DNA of 7,021 bases, taken from assembly GCA_030671465.1 (NCBI GenBank), contig DAOVIP010000100.1:1-7021 (forward strand), in the 5' to 3' direction. Source of the stretch: Candidatus Aminicenantota bacterium (GTDB lineage Bacteria; Acidobacteriota; Aminicenantia; UBA2199). The notes beneath the pieces were generated by a model. It saw only the letters and a list, made by a program, of their open reading frames with translations, was not told where the DNA came from and ran no database searches. Shown piece by piece: positions 4,868 to 7,021 of this stretch (positions are counted from its first letter, which is position 1; each line of letters begins with the position of its first letter). Both the position numbers and the translations under genes were made by a program.

Positions 4868-6199
4868 ATGTTACATTTAATTACGAGAAAAAGGAAACTT
4901 TCGGTGGAAGCGGAAAAGGAACTAAAACAACTCAAACAGGAAAACCAGCGGCTGTTGAGAGCCCTGGAAGAAGTGTCGATTTTAAACGAGATTGCCATTG
5001 CCATCAGCTCCACCCTGTCCCTGGACCGGATTCTGGACCTGGTGGTGCAGAAGAGCCTTAAACACATGAAGGCCGAACAGGGGGCAGTGCTGCTACTGGA
5101 TGAGAAAAAAGAGGAAAAACCCTTCCAGACCATGATCCGGGGCTGGGATACCACCACCGATACTCTTCCCTTCCGCCTGGACACCCAGCTCACCGGCTGG
5201 ATGCTGAAAAACCGTCAGCCCCTGCGCATCAATGACTTGAAAAAGGATGAGCGCTTCCACCTGGCCGACCCGGAGACCATTCCCATCCGTTCGCTGCTGT
5301 GTACGCCCCTGATGTTGAAAGGCCGCATGATCGGACTGGTGACCCTGTTCAACAAAAAATCAGAAGAGGAATTCAGCAGCGAAGACCAGCGCCTGATCTC
5401 CATCATCGCCGCCCAGTCGGCCCAGATCATTGAAAATGCCCGGCTGCTCAAAGAGGAACAGGAACTGATCAAGATGCAGGAAGAGATGAGGCTGGCCTTT
5501 GAGATTCAGACCAATCTGCTGCCGGAAAATCCCCCGGCCATAGAGGGATATGACATATTCGGCAAAAGTATCCCGGCCAAGGAAGTAGGGGGCGATTATT
5601 TTGATTTTATCCCTGATCGTGAAGCCCAGCTGGTTTTTTGCCTGGGGGATGTGTCGGGCAAAGGCATGGGGGCGGCCCTGCTCATGGCCAACCTGCAGGC
5701 CACCATCCGGGGCCAATCCCAGCTGGACCTGTCTATACCCGAATGCCTGGAGAACGCCAACCGGTTGCTGTTCCGCAACACCAGCCCTGAGAAATTTGCC
5801 ACCCTGTTTTACGGCTGGCTGGATTACCGGAATCATGAACTCCGTTACTGCAATGCCGGCCATAACCTACCCATCCTTATGACGGAAAATAAGGATTTCC
5901 GGCTGCTCAGAGAAGGGGGAATCATCCTGGGCTGCATGGAAGCCGTGAGCTTCGAGGAACAAAAGCTCCCCATCCGGACCGGAGATATCCTGCTGATCTA
6001 TTCGGATGGCATCACCGAGGCCCTGGATGACCAGGATCAAGAATTCGGCGAGGCCAGGCTGGTAGAGTTGCTGAAGGAAAATATTGGTAAATCCGCCGTA
6101 GAGATGATCGATACCATTATTGACGGGGTCACCCGTTTCAGCCGGGATGCGCCCCAGACCGATGACATGACCCTGATGATCATCAAACGCACCGGTTAA
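4868..6199 (+). CDS. GAF domain-containing SpoIIE/PP2C-type serine phosphatase (RsbU/RsbP-like)
   Basis: A cytoplasmic signalling protein of 443 residues as given. A short helical, charged N-terminus (about 14-36, coiled-coil-like) leads into a GAF sensor domain (about 44-190). A signalling helix (about 190-213) follows, then a SpoIIE-type phosphatase domain (about 228-441). The metal-binding acidic residues are all present: D243 in GGDYFDF, D261 in GDVSGKG, D380 in YSDGITEA, and D432/D433 in QTDDMTLMI, so activity is expected. Family members dephosphorylate STAS-domain anti-sigma-factor antagonists and so release sigma factors; the GAF domain would sense a small ligand or partner. No anti-sigma or STAS gene is adjacent. 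The start is doubtful. ATG 4868 follows a T-rich stretch with no ribosome binding site, whereas GTG 4904 (residue 13) has AAGGAA at 4891-4896 seven bases upstream and would give 431 residues beginning right at the coiled coil. The ABM-like gene follows after 36 bases, probably in one operon. Confidence 0.9.
   Translation: MLHLITRKRKLSVEAEKELKQLKQENQRLLRALEEVSILNEIAIAISSTLSLDRILDLVVQKSLKHMKAEQGAVLLLDEKKEEKPFQTMIRGWDTTTDTLPFRLDTQLTGWMLKNRQPLRINDLKKDERFHLADPETIPIRSLLCTPLMLKGRMIGLVTLFNKKSEEEFSSEDQRLISIIAAQSAQIIENARLLKEEQELIKMQEEMRLAFEIQTNLLPENPPAIEGYDIFGKSIPAKEVGGDYFDFIPDREAQLVFCLGDVSGKGMGAALLMANLQATIRGQSQLDLSIPECLENANRLLFRNTSPEKFATLFYGWLDYRNHELRYCNAGHNLPILMTENKDFRLLREGGIILGCMEAVSFEEQKLPIRTGDILLIYSDGITEALDDQDQEFGEARLVELLKENIGKSAVEMIDTIIDGVTRFSRDAPQTDDMTLMIIKRTG
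4891..4896 (+). promoter_or_regulatory. Ribosome binding site supporting a GTG start at 4904
   Basis: AAGGAA ends seven bases before an in-frame GTG (4904-4906). The upstream ATG at 4868 has only T-rich sequence before it. The 12 residues lost (MLHLITRKRKLS) lie outside any recognisable domain, so 4904 may be the true start. Confidence 0.5.
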
Positions 6200-6235
6200 A
6201 CCAAAGATATTTTCGATATAAATGGGGAGAATATC

Positions 6236-6994
6236 ATGTATATGCGTTTGTTTCATTTAAAGATTAAACCCGAAGGCCTGGAACTGGCCCACTATTACTA
6301 TCAGGACACGGTCCTGCCCCGGCTGCGCACCATGCCAGGCTGCCGGTTTGCCCGGCTGATCCAGAACCGCTCCGAGCCCAGTGATTTGATATCCATGACC
6401 CTGTGGGAACGCCAACAGGATGCCGAGGCCTTCCAGCAGAGTCCGGTCTTCGAGCAGATGATGGCCGAGTTTTCAGTATTTCTGGCCGATAGTTCGGTCT
6501 GGAAGGTACAGCTGAGCCAGAAGCTGGAACTGGAATACCGGCCCGAAATCCAGGAACCGGTGATCCAGTCCTACCCGGTATCCACCCAGAGAACCCTGGT
6601 CAAGCCGGAAACCTGCGGGGCATCACCCCTGTTTGTGCGCATCGTCCAGCATAAGATCCAGCCGGGAAAAATGGAAGAATTTCGGAAACTGTACCGGGAA
6701 ACCATTATTCCCATTTTGGAAAAAATCCGGGGATGCTGTTCGGCCTATATGATGGAAAACCTGCAGAACGGGGAAGAAGTGGTGTCCATCACGGTCTGGA
6801 AAAACCAGCGGGCTGCGGAAGATTATGAACAGAGCGGTCAGTTCCAGGATATGATCGACCGGGTCAAACACTGCTACACTCAGCTCTTTCAGTGGAAAAT
6901 GTCACTGGCCCGGAATGGGGAAAAGCAGGCCAAGACCAGCGATGACATGCAGGTGGATCATTATACCGTGGTTTCAGGGGAGGAGTTCAAGTAG
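6236..6994 (+). CDS. Protein with two tandem ABM-like (antibiotic biosynthesis monooxygenase fold) domains
   Basis: A 252-residue soluble protein containing two copies of an ABM-like dimeric alpha/beta-barrel domain, at about 2-95 and 132-226. The copies align along their length: MRLFHLKIKP with FVRIVQHKIQP, TVLPRLRTMPGC with TIIPILEKIRGC, LISMTLWERQQDAEAF with VVSITVWKNQRAAEDY, and SPVFEQMM with SGQFQDMI. ABM proteins usually dimerise to form one barrel, so this looks like a single-chain pseudo-dimer. A linker (about 96-130) and a polar tail (about 227-252) lie outside the domains. The family includes cofactor-free quinol oxygenases, haem-degrading enzymes and many proteins of unknown role. 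No diagnostic active-site set is recognised here, so enzymatic function is not claimed. GGGGAGA (6224-6230) lies five bases before ATG 6236, which favours it over ATG 6242. The ribosome binding site sits between GATATT (6206-6211) and AATATC (6230-6235), which are complementary. The gene probably shares a transcript with the GAF-SpoIIE phosphatase. Confidence 0.82.
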   Translation: MYMRLFHLKIKPEGLELAHYYYQDTVLPRLRTMPGCRFARLIQNRSEPSDLISMTLWERQQDAEAFQQSPVFEQMMAEFSVFLADSSVWKVQLSQKLELEYRPEIQEPVIQSYPVSTQRTLVKPETCGASPLFVRIVQHKIQPGKMEEFRKLYRETIIPILEKIRGCCSAYMMENLQNGEEVVSITVWKNQRAAEDYEQSGQFQDMIDRVKHCYTQLFQWKMSLARNGEKQAKTSDDMQVDHYTVVSGEEFK

Positions 6995-7014
6995 AGGTTA
7001 AGGTTGAGGTTAAG
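6994..7014 (+). repeat. Tandem GAGGTT/AAGGTT micro-repeat at the last stop codon
   Basis: Hexamer units GAGGTT (6994-6999), AAGGTT (7000-7005), GAGGTT (7006-7011) and the partial AAG (7012-7014) run in tandem, starting on the final G of the TAG stop codon. The 10-mer GGTTAAGGTT in it occurs in inverse orientation at 215-224, and GGTTAAG occurs at 4829-4835. The array may continue beyond the window, although the last bases (TAAAAAC) no longer fit. Confidence 0.7.
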
Positions 7015-7021
7015 TAAAAAC

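Noticed and set aside
5360..5863. 167-residue antisense frame inside the phosphatase gene
   Set aside because: It lies fully within the GAF-SpoIIE coding region, whose sense frame has every expected catalytic motif. The antisense translation is low in recognisable structure.

Overview
This is a chromosomal-looking stretch from a Gram-negative (two-membrane) bacterium of moderate GC content. It holds six protein-coding genes and no rRNA, tRNA, CRISPR array, transposase or phage gene. The two-membrane inference rests on an Omp85-type outer-membrane barrel and on an exported flavoprotein-like enzyme. The lineage cannot be fixed from the sequence. An uncultured environmental phylum, for example an Acidobacteriota/Aminicenantes-like group, would fit the short degenerate tandem repeats between genes, but that is only an impression.

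Layout. Positions 1-237 are an AT-rich leader with small GTTC/GAAC repeats and a very strong ribosome binding site (RBS). Position 238 starts an exported nitroreductase fused to a C-terminal DUF3471-like domain. Position 1307 starts a barrel-only member of the Omp85/BamA-TamA superfamily, probably with its own promoter. It converges on a small 4-oxalocrotonate tautomerase-family gene on the minus strand (2628-2422), and the two stop codons overlap. A 136-base divergent region with a promoter candidate on each strand separates the tautomerase from a 611-residue fusion of a homocysteine S-methyltransferase domain and a methylenetetrahydrofolate reductase domain (2765-4600).

The 267-base gap at 4601-4867 is the least ordinary part. 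It contains a triple heptamer repeat directly after the stop codon, then a roughly 160-base block (4651-4810) whose complementary arms nest into a multi-branched fold with two strong hairpins, then further micro-repeats and a run of nine T. After it comes a probable two-gene operon: a GAF-SpoIIE (PP2C-type) phosphatase with all expected metal-binding aspartates, and a protein made of two tandem ABM-like (dimeric alpha/beta barrel) domains. The window ends in another tandem micro-repeat that begins inside the last stop codon.

How the genes work together: there is no single pathway. The fusion enzyme belongs to one-carbon/methionine metabolism. The phosphatase is a signalling output protein of the RsbU/RsbP type, but no anti-sigma factor or anti-sigma-factor antagonist gene lies next to it; its visible partner is the tandem ABM protein. 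The nitroreductase and the barrel protein act in the envelope and may be unrelated to the rest.
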